Under the pieces are notes generated by a model. It was not told where the DNA came from and ran no database searches. It worked only from the letters and a program-made list of their open reading frames with translations. From the NCBI RefSeq assembly GCF_902459645.1, contig NZ_CABPSK010000001.1, positions 1,922,001 through 1,986,000 on the forward strand: a stretch of DNA of 64,000 nucleotides. Direction: 5' to 3'. A program made the translations under genes and the position numbers. Below are positions 51,898 through 60,385 of the stretch, one piece after another. How positions within the stretch are numbered: position 1 is the stretch's first letter; every line of letters starts with the position of its first letter. The DNA is from Pandoraea pneumonica. GTDB taxonomy: Bacteria > Pseudomonadota > Gammaproteobacteria > Burkholderiales > Burkholderiaceae.

Positions 51898-54092
51898 TGA
51901 TATCGGGCAGTCCCTAAGACAGTTCTCGTCGCGCCCCAGTAACAGAGGAACGAGTTCGTGCAATACGAGATGTATTCACGGTTAAACAAGTTGCTGACGT
52001 TCACGGCAAAGCGCCACTGCTGCCAGTCGTAGTGCACCGCGGCATCGACCAGCGTGCGGCTCGGCACTTCGAACGAGTTCGCAGCATCGCCCGCCGACGA
52101 GCTCGTGTACCGGACACCGGCACCGAACCCGAGATTGCGCAGCGGACCTTCGTGCATCGTGTAGTCGGCCCAAAGCGCCACGTTGTTGCGCGGAGCAATT
52201 TGCGGACGCTTGCCCTGTGCCGTCGTGCTTTGCAGATTGACCTGATTCAGATACGTGTACGACGCAATCACCATGAGATCGCGCGTCAGATTGGCGCGCG
52301 CCTCGGCTTCGATGCCGCGCGAACGAATCTCGCCGGTCTGCGTCGGGAACTGCGGGTGCGCCGGGTCGGTCACGCTCACGTTCTCTTGACGCAAATCGAA
52401 GGCCGACAGGCGGAAAGACGCGTTGTATTGCTTCGGCTGATAACGCACCCCGATCTCATATTGCTTGCCCTGCGTGGGGTTCAGCGGCGCGCCGGAGTAC
52501 GTCAGGCCAAGCACGGGGGCAAACGACTTTGCGTAGCTGACGTACGGTGCCAAGCCGTTGTCGAACGCATAGGCCAGACCGGCACGCCACGTGAACGCGT
52601 GGTTATCGGCCTCGCTCTTCGCGCCATTGACCACCGAGCGCGTGGTCGCCCAGTCTTCACGCATGCCGAGCGTGAGCACCCAGCGCTGATAGCGAAGTTC
52701 GTCCTGCGCGTAGAGCCCGGCCTGTGCGAGCGACACGTCGAGGCGCGTATCTGCGGGCACACCGGTGAGCGACGCGTAGTTCGGGTTGAACAAGTCGAGT
52801 TGCCCCGCGAGCGCACCGCCGTAGTTGTCGCCTTCGAGCACGCGTCGATAGTCGAAGCCGAACAGCATCGTGTGCTCGATCGGCCCCGTCGCAAACTTGG
52901 CTTGCGCGTTCGTATCGATCTGCCACTGGCTCACGTGTTCGTGATCGGTGTTGCCCCACATGTAGACCGTGCGCTGATCTGCGTTGAAGCCGCTCGTGAC
53001 CGACGTCTGGTAGTAGTTCTGGTCGATATGCAGATAGCGCGCGTTCTGCGAAATGCGCCACGTATCGTTCAGTTGCTTCGCGAATTGATAGCCGAACCAG
53101 TACTGCGTGCGTTGCATGCCGTCGCGGTTCGGATCGCCGAAGTATTGATCGGGCCCGAGACGCCCGTTCGGGTTCGCAAACAGTGTGCCGCTCGCTGGCA
53201 CCGGGTTGAACAGGCCGCCTGCCGGGTCGCGCTGATAACCGGCGAGCAGCGTGAACGACGTGTCGCGATCCGGCTTGAACGTGATCGACGGGGCGATGGC
53301 CAAGCGCTCGTCCTTGATGGCGCTGACTTGCGTTTTGGCATCGCGCGCCAGACCGACCACGCGGTAAAGCACGGTGCCGTCGGCATTGACGGGGCCGCTC
53401 AGGTCGAACCCGGCCTGATACGTGTTGTGATTGCCGATTTGCAGCGTGATCTCGTGCTGCGCCTGTTCGGTCGGCAGCTTGCTGGTGTAGTTGACGAGAC
53501 CGCCCGGGTTGCCCTGCCCGTAGAGCACCGACGACGGCCCGAACATCACGTCGATGCGATCGAGCAGGTACGGATCGACGCGTGCCGTGGCAAATCGCGG
53601 CGATTGGAACAGCGCCAGCCCGTCGAGATAAGCATCGATATCGAAGCCACGCGCACGAAGTTGGTCGAAGCGCACGTCCGTGCCGTCTTGCGTGTACACG
53701 CCGGTCGTGTAGCGCAGTGCCTGATCGATGGTGATCGCGCCCTGATCGTCCATTTGCTGCCGCGTGACCGTCGAAGTGGCCTGCGGCTGCGTGAGCGTAT
53801 CGGCATCGGTTTTCGTCGCCGTGCGCATGCGCTTGGCGACGTAGCCACGTCCCGGGCCCGTGGCGCTCTCCACGAGCGCCGAGTCGGTCACCTGCGTGGT
53901 CGACAAGACCGTGGTGGCCTGTCCGGTGGCGGTGGTGCCCGCGTTCGTCCCCGGCGAACCTGCCGACGCTGCCGCCGCAGCAGCCTCGTCAGCCGCCCAA
54001 CCTTGCTGCGCAAACACCGCACTGCCTATCACCAATGCCATGGTGGTCAGGCGTCGGGCATTGGCCCGCTTCCCCGTATTGTTCTGATTCAC
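51891..54092 (-). CDS. TonB-dependent siderophore receptor (FhuA/FoxA-like)
   Basis: A 733-residue outer-membrane receptor and first gene of the fhu-type operon. Signal peptide ends QQGWAADE. A low-complexity Ala/Thr linker is followed by the plug (MDDQGAITIDQALRYTTGVY, LRARGFDIDAYLDGLALFQS, VMFGPSSVLYGQGNPGGLVN) and a barrel ending NLFNREYISYCTNSFLCYWG then ATRTVLGTARYQW. The two cysteines near the C-terminus are typical of ferrichrome/ferrioxamine receptors. A Fur-like box lies 50 bp upstream and a divergent AraC gene beyond. Confidence 0.9.
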   Translation of the reverse strand: MNQNNTGKRANARRLTTMALVIGSAVFAQQGWAADEAAAAAASAGSPGTNAGTTATGQATTVLSTTQVTDSALVESATGPGRGYVAKRMRTATKTDADTLTQPQATSTVTRQQMDDQGAITIDQALRYTTGVYTQDGTDVRFDQLRARGFDIDAYLDGLALFQSPRFATARVDPYLLDRIDVMFGPSSVLYGQGNPGGLVNYTSKLPTEQAQHEITLQIGNHNTYQAGFDLSGPVNADGTVLYRVVGLARDAKTQVSAIKDERLAIAPSITFKPDRDTSFTLLAGYQRDPAGGLFNPVPASGTLFANPNGRLGPDQYFGDPNRDGMQRTQYWFGYQFAKQLNDTWRISQNARYLHIDQNYYQTSVTSGFNADQRTVYMWGNTDHEHVSQWQIDTNAQAKFATGPIEHTMLFGFDYRRVLEGDNYGGALAGQLDLFNPNYASLTGVPADTRLDVSLAQAGLYAQDELRYQRWVLTLGMREDWATTRSVVNGAKSEADNHAFTWRAGLAYAFDNGLAPYVSYAKSFAPVLGLTYSGAPLNPTQGKQYEIGVRYQPKQYNASFRLSAFDLRQENVSVTDPAHPQFPTQTGEIRSRGIEAEARANLTRDLMVIASYTYLNQVNLQSTTAQGKRPQIAPRNNVALWADYTMHEGPLRNLGFGAGVRYTSSSAGDAANSFEVPSRTLVDAAVHYDWQQWRFAVNVSNLFNREYISYCTNSFLCYWGATRTVLGTARYQW

Positions 54093-54140
54093 TTTGCCGA
54101 TCTTCCCGCGTCAGAGCCATTCCGCTCGAATGAGTTTAAA

Positions 54141-54158
54141 TAAATGAGACGCATTACT
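54141..54158. promoter_or_regulatory. Fur-like box between receptor and AraC gene (copy 2)
   Basis: AAATGAGACGCATTACTA differs from the box at 45421 by one base (G for T) in an 18-bp block. It lies 49 bp upstream of the receptor ATG. An AT-rich ATTATCAC tail follows. Confidence 0.6.
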
Positions 54159-54340
54159 ATTATCACTCGTATTCGTCCCTAAACCGCCATGGCTATTGGT
54201 AGAATACCGGGGAACTTTTTGCTGTGAATCACAAAAAATGTTGAGAAAAGGACATTTTTTGTCCATTTCTCTAAGCTTTGGCTGGCTGGCCCGTCTTGAT
54301 GCGGTGCCCGGTCAGGTCGACGGCCTGTTGGGAAGACGCC

Positions 54341-55132
54341 ATGAAGGAACTGTTACTACGTCGCTATCCGCAAACGCGTCGGCATTTGTCGCGCGATGTG
54401 ACGTTCGTGGGTGTGGAGTGCGAGGACGGCGAGCGTCAGCCGTGGCATCAGCATCAGCACGGTCATGTGGTGATGGCATTGCGTGGTGTGGTTCGTGTGC
54501 TCACCCCGGCGCACACGTGGACATTGCCTGCGTCGCGCGCGCTGTGGCTGCCGCCGAATACCCCGCATGAATTGCATGCCGTCGGACGCATGCAGTTCTG
54601 CACGATCAGCATCGAGCCCGGTTCGGTGTCGTGGCTATGGCCCAATGCCCTCGTGCTGACCGTGGGGCCGTTATTGCGCGAGCTTGCTGTCGACATGCTC
54701 GCCGATGGCATGCACTACGCGCCGGACAGCCGCACTGCCCTCTCGGTGCCGTTGCTGCTGCGTCTGCTGCGCGAAGCTGCCGCCCCCGGCGAACATGGCT
54801 TGCCGCTGCCGAGTTCGGCGAAGTTGCTCGCGATCTGCGAGCACATGATGATGGCGCCGTCGACCGACTATTCGCTGGAGCGCTGGGGAGAAGAAATGGG
54901 AGCGAGCGGCAAGACACTGGCGCGCCGCTTCAAAGATGAGACCGGCATGACCTTCGGCCGGTGGTGTCAGCACATGCGCGCCTCGGAGGCGATTACGCGA
55001 CTCGCGCTCGGCGCGTCGGTGGGCGATGTGGCGCTCGCGCTCGGCTATCAAAGCCCGAGCGCGTTTATCGTTATGTTCAAGCGCCTGTTCGGACGCGCAC
55101 CGCAGCAGTATCTGGCGATGGCTGAGCGCTAG
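54341..55132 (+). CDS. AraC family regulator, divergent from FhuA-like receptor
   Basis: A 263-residue regulator starting MKELLLRRYPQTRRHLSRDV; GGAAG lies close before ATG 54341. Cupin pocket PWHQHQHGHVVMALRGVVRV with ALWLPPNTPHELHAVG; DNA-binding domain YSLERWGEEMGASGKTLARR and VGDVALALGYQSPSAFIVMF. It shares the same layout and many identical stretches with the AraC gene at 45573, so the two receptor/AraC units look like a duplication. Confidence 0.85.
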   Translation: MKELLLRRYPQTRRHLSRDVTFVGVECEDGERQPWHQHQHGHVVMALRGVVRVLTPAHTWTLPASRALWLPPNTPHELHAVGRMQFCTISIEPGSVSWLWPNALVLTVGPLLRELAVDMLADGMHYAPDSRTALSVPLLLRLLREAAAPGEHGLPLPSSAKLLAICEHMMMAPSTDYSLERWGEEMGASGKTLARRFKDETGMTFGRWCQHMRASEAITRLALGASVGDVALALGYQSPSAFIVMFKRLFGRAPQQYLAMAER

Positions 55133-55145
55133 GCGCTCGCTTCAT

Positions 55146-56240
55146 CTAATGCGTGCCGATCAGCGGCGCCGCCTTCGCTGCAAACGCTTCGCGAATCGAG
55201 GCGATAGCCGCGACGGTTTCATCGATATCGTCGTCGCCGATATGACGGTGCGTGACCAGCCGCAGCATCGACTGTCCGCTCGCACGCGCCAGAATGCCGT
55301 ACTCGGCAAGCGCCGCCTCCCACGCACGCGGATCGCTCTCACGTTGCTCACCGACGCGAAGCCGCACGATATTGCTGCGCGAGGCCACCGAATCGACGAG
55401 CAGCGGATCGATCTCCGCAAGCCCCGTCCACAGCCGCTGCGCGCGCTGATTGTCGTCGGCCAGACGCGCGATCATCGTCTCCATCGCGACCTTGCCCGCC
55501 GCCGCCATGATGCCCGCCTGACGCAGTCCGCCCCCGACCATGCGCCGGAACGTGCGCGCCTGTTCAATCAAAGCGTGCGAGCCCACGAGCATCGCCCCCA
55601 TCGGCGCAGACAATCCCTTCGACAGACAGAACGTCAGGCTTTCGCAATGTGTGGCAATGGCCGCAGCATCCACACCGAGCGCCGCCGCCGCGTTGAACAC
55701 GCGCGCGCCGTCCAGATGCACCGGCACGCCCGCGCGCGACGCCAGCGAATGCACGTCGGCCAGATACGCCAGCGACGGCACGTACCCGCCGGAGTGGTTA
55801 TGCGTCGACTCCACGCCGACCATCGCCGTGGGCTGCCCATAACGCGAAAAGCCGGGGCGCAGTGCCCCGGCAAGTGCATCGAGATCCATTTCACCGCGCA
55901 CCGACGGCACGGTGACCGGATACAAATGCGCTAAGCGCGACATCCCCCCGGCCTCCGACTTGGCCATATGCGCTTGCGCGTCGATGACCGCCTCGCCGCC
56001 GCGTGTTGCGTGGCACAGCGAGGCGATCAAGTTACCCATCGTGCCGGAGACGACGAACATCGCCTCCTCTTTGCCCGTGGCCACCGCCGCGAGGTGTTCC
56101 AGTGCGCGTACGGTCGGGTCGCCCTCGAGCGTGTCGTCGCCGAGGGAGGCGGTTTGCATCGCCTCCCACATCAGTGCCGTCGGCCGCGTAACGGTGTCGC
56201 TGCGCAAATCGACGATGTGTTCGGTATTACGTTGGGTCAT
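55146..56240 (-). CDS. ltaE: Low-specificity L-threonine aldolase
   Basis: PLP enzyme splitting L-threonine and allo-threonine to glycine and acetaldehyde, 364 residues. Features: VDLRSDTVTRPTALMWEAMQ start, GDDTLEGDPTVRALE, FVVSGTMGNLIASLCHATRG, VHLDGARVFNAAAALG, and the PLP lysine in LTFCLSKGLSAPMGAMLVGS. Its ATG overlaps the symporter stop (ATGA), so uptake and breakdown are coupled. Regulation is probably by the GntR gene at the head of the operon. Confidence 0.92.
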   Translation of the reverse strand: MTQRNTEHIVDLRSDTVTRPTALMWEAMQTASLGDDTLEGDPTVRALEHLAAVATGKEEAMFVVSGTMGNLIASLCHATRGGEAVIDAQAHMAKSEAGGMSRLAHLYPVTVPSVRGEMDLDALAGALRPGFSRYGQPTAMVGVESTHNHSGGYVPSLAYLADVHSLASRAGVPVHLDGARVFNAAAALGVDAAAIATHCESLTFCLSKGLSAPMGAMLVGSHALIEQARTFRRMVGGGLRQAGIMAAAGKVAMETMIARLADDNQRAQRLWTGLAEIDPLLVDSVASRSNIVRLRVGEQRESDPRAWEAALAEYGILARASGQSMLRLVTHRHIGDDDIDETVAAIASIREAFAAKAAPLIGTH

Positions 56241-57544
56241 GCAGGAAACTCCTGACCGTGGGCATGGCTCGCCACAGCAGACTGACCGGCATCCGACTCA
56301 GCGAGGGCCGCTTGCACAGCCTCGGGCGACTCGTACGGAATACCGGCAAGCTTCATCACGAGCTTGATGGCCACGGTGTTGCTGAAAACGTTGATGGCGG
56401 TGCGGCCCATGTCGAGGAAAGCATCGACACCGGCAATGATGGCCAACGCCTCGATCGGCACGCCAATCGTGGTGAGCACCATCGCAATGGCGACGAGGCC
56501 ACCCGACGGCACGTTGGCGCTGCCCTTGCTAGCCAGCGTGGTCACCAGCACGATCGAGAGCAGCGTCGGCATGTCGAGCGGCACGTGATACGCGTCGGCC
56601 AGAAAGCCCACGGCCAGTGCGAAATACATGATCGAGCCATCGCGATTGAAGGCGTAACCCAGCGGCAGCACGACGGACGCGATGGCCTTGGGCACGCCCA
56701 TCGCGATGAGCTTCTCCATATGCAGCGGCAGCGTGGCTTCGCTGGAGCGGGTAGCGAACGCGAGAATCACGGGTTCACTGATCGCACGCGTGGTTGCCAA
56801 CGGCTTCTCGCCAATGGCCTTGAGCAAGATCCAGAACAGCACCAGCAGCACGCCGAGCCCCAGATACATCGTGCCCACGAGTTTGACCAGCGCGAGAATC
56901 GTCCCGACACCTTGGGTCGCGAAGAGCCACGCGATGATCGCGAAAATGGCGATCGGCGAGAGCGAGATGATCCAGTCGGTGAGCTTGAACACCGCACCCA
57001 TCAGTGCGTCGAGCACGCCGACGAGCGGCTTGGCACGCTCACCGATGGCCGAGAGCGCCATGCCGAGCAGCACGGCGACGACCAGCACCGGTAACAGATT
57101 GCTGCCGCTCATGGCCGCGAAGATGTTCGACGGAATCATGTCGAGGAAGAACTTCGTCCAGTCGACCGACGCCGCAATCGGCTTAGCCGACGCGTGCGCA
57201 GCGGCGAGATTCGCGCCGAGCCCGGGATGGAAGATGGCATTGAGCCCAAGGCCGATCACGATCGAGACGAGCGTCGCCACGAAGAAGTAGATCATGCTGA
57301 TCGCCGACACGCGTCCGAGTGCACGCGCGTTGTGCCCCATCTGGTAAATGCCCAGCGTGATCGCGGTGAACACGAGCGGCACCACGATCATCTTCACGGC
57401 TTGCACGAACGCCGTGCCGACAGGCATGAGCTTCGTGGCAAGTGCCGGGGCGACCATGCCGCACCCGACGCCGAGGGCCAGACCGATCAGCATCTGAACG
57501 GGTAAGGGAATGAGACGTTTCTTGCTGGCAGAACGGGACGACAT
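56237..57544 (-). CDS. Dicarboxylate/amino-acid:cation symporter (DAACS, GltP/SstT-like)
   Basis: A 435-residue inner-membrane symporter beginning MSSRSASKKRLIPLPVQMLI. It has the SLC1 family hairpin and helix motifs: FATRSSEATLPLHMEKLIAM (serine-rich HP1), VLPLGYAFNRDGSIMYFALA (NMDGT-like), LASKGSANVPSGGLVAIAMV (HP2), GVDAFLDMGRTAINVFSNTV. It imports Glu/Asp, C4-dicarboxylates or Ser/Thr with Na+ or H+. Coupling with threonine aldolase suggests threonine or serine. ATG 57544 is chosen; the longer frame to 57937 has no family sequence. Confidence 0.88.
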   Translation of the reverse strand: MSSRSASKKRLIPLPVQMLIGLALGVGCGMVAPALATKLMPVGTAFVQAVKMIVVPLVFTAITLGIYQMGHNARALGRVSAISMIYFFVATLVSIVIGLGLNAIFHPGLGANLAAAHASAKPIAASVDWTKFFLDMIPSNIFAAMSGSNLLPVLVVAVLLGMALSAIGERAKPLVGVLDALMGAVFKLTDWIISLSPIAIFAIIAWLFATQGVGTILALVKLVGTMYLGLGVLLVLFWILLKAIGEKPLATTRAISEPVILAFATRSSEATLPLHMEKLIAMGVPKAIASVVLPLGYAFNRDGSIMYFALAVGFLADAYHVPLDMPTLLSIVLVTTLASKGSANVPSGGLVAIAMVLTTIGVPIEALAIIAGVDAFLDMGRTAINVFSNTVAIKLVMKLAGIPYESPEAVQAALAESDAGQSAVASHAHGQEFPA

Positions 57545-57626
57545 GACGGCTATCTCCGATGAATGACGTGACGGCTTAGCAGGCGCAATGGATACGGGCG
57601 GTGTGGGCGGCTTCAATGAACGAGGC

Positions 57627-58316
57627 TTAGCGCGGCGCCGCACCGGGCGAACCGGCGGGAACGAGCGCCTGCAAACGCGTCTGCATGGCGTGGGTGAGGT
57701 GGTCCCAGACACAACGCTGGGCCTCCTCGGGACGCCCAGCAGCGATGGCCTCGAAGATCGCGAGATGCTCGCGAACGGCGGCGCGCGTGCGGTCGGCGTC
57801 GTAATGCGGGATGCGTTGCAGCGCCAAACCGTTCTGCGTGCGCAACGCGTGATAGGTCTCGACCAGCCGCACGTTGTCGGCCGCAGCGAACATCGCTTCG
57901 TGGAACTGCCAGCCCACGCGCTGCGTGATGTCGACATCCAGCGGCACGGCTTCGTCTTGCGCGTCGAGCGCGCGCAGGCGCTTGGCGACTTCTTCCAGCG
58001 CAGGGGTCACGCCCTTTTGTGCGGCGAGCCAGGCGGCCATGCCTTCAAGCGCAAGCCGCACTTCGTGAATTTCGCTGAGATCGCGCACCGACAGTTGACG
58101 CACGAACGTGCCACGCATCGGCACGATCTCCAGCAGGCCGTCGTTGGCGAGCGCCCGGATGGCTTCGCGCACCGGCGTACGGCTAATGCCGAAACGCTCG
58201 GACAGCGCGCGTTCGGAGAGCGCCTCACCGGCGCGAATCTCACCGGAGACGATCAGGGCACGAATCGCGTTGTAGGCCGAATCGCTCAGGGCTGGGGTGC
58301 GTTGGGTCTGGTTCAT
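57627..58316 (-). CDS. GntR family (FCD/FadR) transcriptional regulator
   Basis: A 229-residue regulator starting MNQTQRTPALSDSAYNAIRA. Winged HTH LSERALSERFGISRTPVREA then IRALANDGLLEIVPMRGTFV; FCD all-helical effector domain from about 80 (SEIHEVRLALEGMAAWLAAQ) with the metal-binding histidines in WQFHEAMFAAA, REHLAIFEAI and HLTHAMQ. It is the first gene of the GntR-symporter-ltaE operon (82 bp to the symporter). A perfect palindrome abuts its start. Confidence 0.9.
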   Translation of the reverse strand: MNQTQRTPALSDSAYNAIRALIVSGEIRAGEALSERALSERFGISRTPVREAIRALANDGLLEIVPMRGTFVRQLSVRDLSEIHEVRLALEGMAAWLAAQKGVTPALEEVAKRLRALDAQDEAVPLDVDITQRVGWQFHEAMFAAADNVRLVETYHALRTQNGLALQRIPHYDADRTRAAVREHLAIFEAIAAGRPEEAQRCVWDHLTHAMQTRLQALVPAGSPGAAPR

Positions 58317-58318
58317 AA

Positions 58319-58330
58319 CTGGTATACCAG
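58319..58330. promoter_or_regulatory. GntR operator CTGGTATACCAG
   Basis: A perfect 12-bp palindrome directly before ATG 58316. TGGTATACCA is the typical core of FadR/FCD-subfamily operators. Autorepression of the whole operon is the simple reading. The position between promoter and start would block elongation or initiation. Confidence 0.65.
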
Positions 58331-58584
58331 CAAAAAACAATTTACCGGTCAACGCAAAAATCTGTTGGCGGGTGGTTTTTGCGGGTAAACGATGAGCCAT
58401 CGGCGCCGAGCCACCCAGCAGGCGCTCAGCGCGCACTCAATTCAGCAAACAATTAAATTACGACTTATTAATCGCAAGCTCGGCCAATTCCTTATGCCGC
58501 CGCAATTCCCGCAATAACGAACAGCCCTCAGTTTTATTCACCAAAACCAGAAGAATTCACACCAAAAATTGGCTGAATAATTGC

Positions 58585-58613
58585 TTGACGCATGCAATTG
58601 ACGCGCGTACGAT
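58585..58613 (+). promoter_or_regulatory. Sigma70-like promoter for the RND efflux leader
   Basis: TTGACG (58585-58590), 17-bp spacer, TACGAT (58608-58613). It lies about 610 bp before the first efflux gene, so the transcript would carry an unusually long leader. Small stem-loops are visible in the leader (for example CCGGAA-TCCT-TTCCGG near 58771). Confidence 0.55.
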
Positions 58614-58996
58614 CCGCGACGAATCAATCATCAGGGGACACCCCAATTGGACAGTTGTAGTTGCCCGTTACCGCTTGAACGGTAGATCCCGGCCCGACGT
58701 CCGTCCCTTTTGGTCGCCGTCTCGCCGGAGTGCGAGAGGTGCGCCATATCTGCGCTTAGTTGATGCCCACCGGAATCCTTTCCGGTTTCGCTAACCAGAT
58801 TCCCGCCTTTCCTTGATCGTCATGCGCTTGAAAACACGCTTGCCTTCCCGGGCCATAGCGGTGCTTCGCGCGTGTCTGCCGTGAACGCTTGCCCGCCGCT
58901 GCCCCGACGTATGTCGCGGCAGCGCAAGGCGTACGTTCGCTCTCGCTTGCGAGCCGCCGCTGCTGTGCAACGGTTCCTTAGCCTAAGGAGAAATCG
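58614..58996 (+). other. 5' leader region of the RND efflux operon
   Basis: About 380 nt between the predicted promoter and the upstream ORF. It is GC-rich with several short inverted repeats (TACCG/CGGTA near 58670, CCGGAA/TTCCGG near 58771) and possible tiny ORFs without good ribosome-binding sites. I do not recognise any known riboswitch class in it. Confidence 0.4.
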
Positions 58997-59149
58997 ATGC
59001 CCGACCCTGACAGTTGCTTATGTCGGTCGCATGTCATTGACACATACGCACTTCAAATTCCTTTTAAACCGGCAATTCCATTGAATTACCGGCAGGCATT
59101 GCGTCGCGTGGCGAAAACGTTTTACGTTGCCGGATTAAATACCGGCTGA
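58997..59149 (+). CDS. Putative 50-residue leader peptide upstream of the RND efflux genes
   Basis: ORF with an excellent Shine-Dalgarno (AAGGAG, six bases before ATG). It starts MPDPDSCLCRSHVIDTYALQ, continues IPFKPAIPLNYRQALRRVAK and ends NTG. The Pro-Asp-Pro-Asp start recalls leader peptides such as mgtL (MEPDP...), where such codons destabilise ribosomes at low Mg2+. It has no signal peptide. A 12-bp-stem hairpin lies between its stop and the first efflux gene. Codon choice is less GC-biased than the flanking genes. A regulatory role is inferred. Confidence 0.55.
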   Translation: MPDPDSCLCRSHVIDTYALQIPFKPAIPLNYRQALRRVAKTFYVAGLNTG

Positions 59150-59165
59150 CGTGACCCGACTCGTC

Positions 59166-59207
59166 TTTACACGTGAGTGCAATGCCATCGCCTCCCTCAC
59201 GTGTAAA
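59166..59207 (+). promoter_or_regulatory. Hairpin between leader ORF and efflux adaptor gene
   Basis: TTTACACGTGAG and CTCACGTGTAAA form a perfect 12-bp stem with an 18-nt loop, ending 14 bp before ATG 59222. It has no U-run after it, so it is not a standard terminator. It could hide or expose the adaptor ribosome-binding site depending on leader translation. Confidence 0.5.
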
Positions 59208-59221
59208 AAGAGATTCGGGAA

Positions 59222-60385
59222 ATGAACAAAATCCATCTATCGGGCGCAAACAAGCGGATCGCCCTCGCCGGCTTCGGCGTGATCGCCACGCTCGCCCTCT
59301 CGGTCGAAGCCGTGCGCTGGATGTCGACAACCAGCCACGCGTCCGTCAAGCCAGATGCCACCGAGCACGCAATCGTGCTGCGTGACGGCGACAAAATCAT
59401 CGTGCCCCCTGACTCGGCGCTGCGTTCGCGGCTGGCCGTTGCCGTCGTCGGCCTGCGCGACGAGCCGCGTCTGGTGCAATTGCCCGCCACCGTCGAAGCC
59501 GACCCTGCCCGCACGGCCAACATCCTGCCGCCTGTGGCCGGACGTATCGTCGAGCTCAAGGTGCATCTGGGCGACCACGTCGAAAAGGGGCAGCCGTTGC
59601 TGACCATCGATTCCGGCGATCTCGCACAGGCATGGTCAGACAACGACAAGGCGCGCGACGCCTTGAACCACGCAGGCACCACGCTCAAACGTGTGCAAGG
59701 CTTGCGAGATGCCGGGGCCGGGGCCGCCAAAGACCTCGAACAAGCACAGAGCGACTACACGCAAGCGCAAGCCGAACTCACACGCTCGGAGACGCGCCTG
59801 CGCGGCATTGGTGCCGACGCGCGCACGCGTGGGCGTCAGCTCACGCTGAGCGCCCCCTACGCCGGTACGATCACGGCGCTGTCGACGTCGCAAGGCGCTT
59901 ATGCCAACGATCTGACCGCCTCGCTCATGACCGTTTCGAATCTCGATGCCGTCTGGGTGACGGCCAACGCGCCCGAGAGCAATGTGGCGTTGATCGCGAA
60001 GGACCAACCGGTCGATGTGGTCTTTCAGGCGTATCCGGGCCAGACATGGCACGGCAAGGTCAGCTTCGTGAGCGAAGTCCTCGACCCCGATACCCGCCGC
60101 GCCAAGGTGCGCATTGCGTTCCCCAATACCGACGGCCGTCTCAAACCGAATATGTTTGCGACCGCCACGTTTGCGGTGCCGCAGCAGCGTTCGGTGTTCG
60201 TGCCGAACTCGGCACTGATCATGAACAACGACAGTACGGTGGTGTGGGTCGAAGTGGCCCCGTGGACCTTCGTCAAGCGCACGGTGCAGCCGGGTTACGG
60301 CGAGCCCGATGGCGCACGCGTCGGTGCCGGGCTAGCCGCAGGCGATCGCATCGTCGTCAAGGGCGGGGTACTGCTCAATGATTAA
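59222..60385 (+). CDS. RND efflux periplasmic adaptor (CzcB/CusB-like)
   Basis: A 387-residue membrane-fusion protein. An N-terminal anchor/signal (IALAGFGVIATLALSVEAVR) is followed by the barrel-sandwich domain (ANILPPVAGRIVELKVHLGD, HVEKGQPLLTIDSGDLAQAW), a helical hairpin (about 140-190), LTLSAPYAGTITALSTSQGA, and a beta-barrel domain with MTVSNLDAVWVTANAPESNV. No His-rich or Met-rich metal tail is visible. It overlaps the pump gene by 8 nt. It links the inner-membrane pump to the outer-membrane channel. Confidence 0.9.
   Translation: MNKIHLSGANKRIALAGFGVIATLALSVEAVRWMSTTSHASVKPDATEHAIVLRDGDKIIVPPDSALRSRLAVAVVGLRDEPRLVQLPATVEADPARTANILPPVAGRIVELKVHLGDHVEKGQPLLTIDSGDLAQAWSDNDKARDALNHAGTTLKRVQGLRDAGAGAAKDLEQAQSDYTQAQAELTRSETRLRGIGADARTRGRQLTLSAPYAGTITALSTSQGAYANDLTASLMTVSNLDAVWVTANAPESNVALIAKDQPVDVVFQAYPGQTWHGKVSFVSEVLDPDTRRAKVRIAFPNTDGRLKPNMFATATFAVPQQRSVFVPNSALIMNNDSTVVWVEVAPWTFVKRTVQPGYGEPDGARVGAGLAAGDRIVVKGGVLLND

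Noticed and set aside
52032-54143. 703-codon open frame opposite the FhuA-like receptor
   Set aside because: Arg/Val/His-rich antisense shadow; the reverse-strand receptor has signal peptide, plug and barrel motifs.
58872-59084. 70-codon + strand ORF in the efflux leader
   Set aside because: It has no good ribosome-binding site and Arg-rich shadow composition; the overlapping ORF at 58997 has a strong site and coding-like composition.
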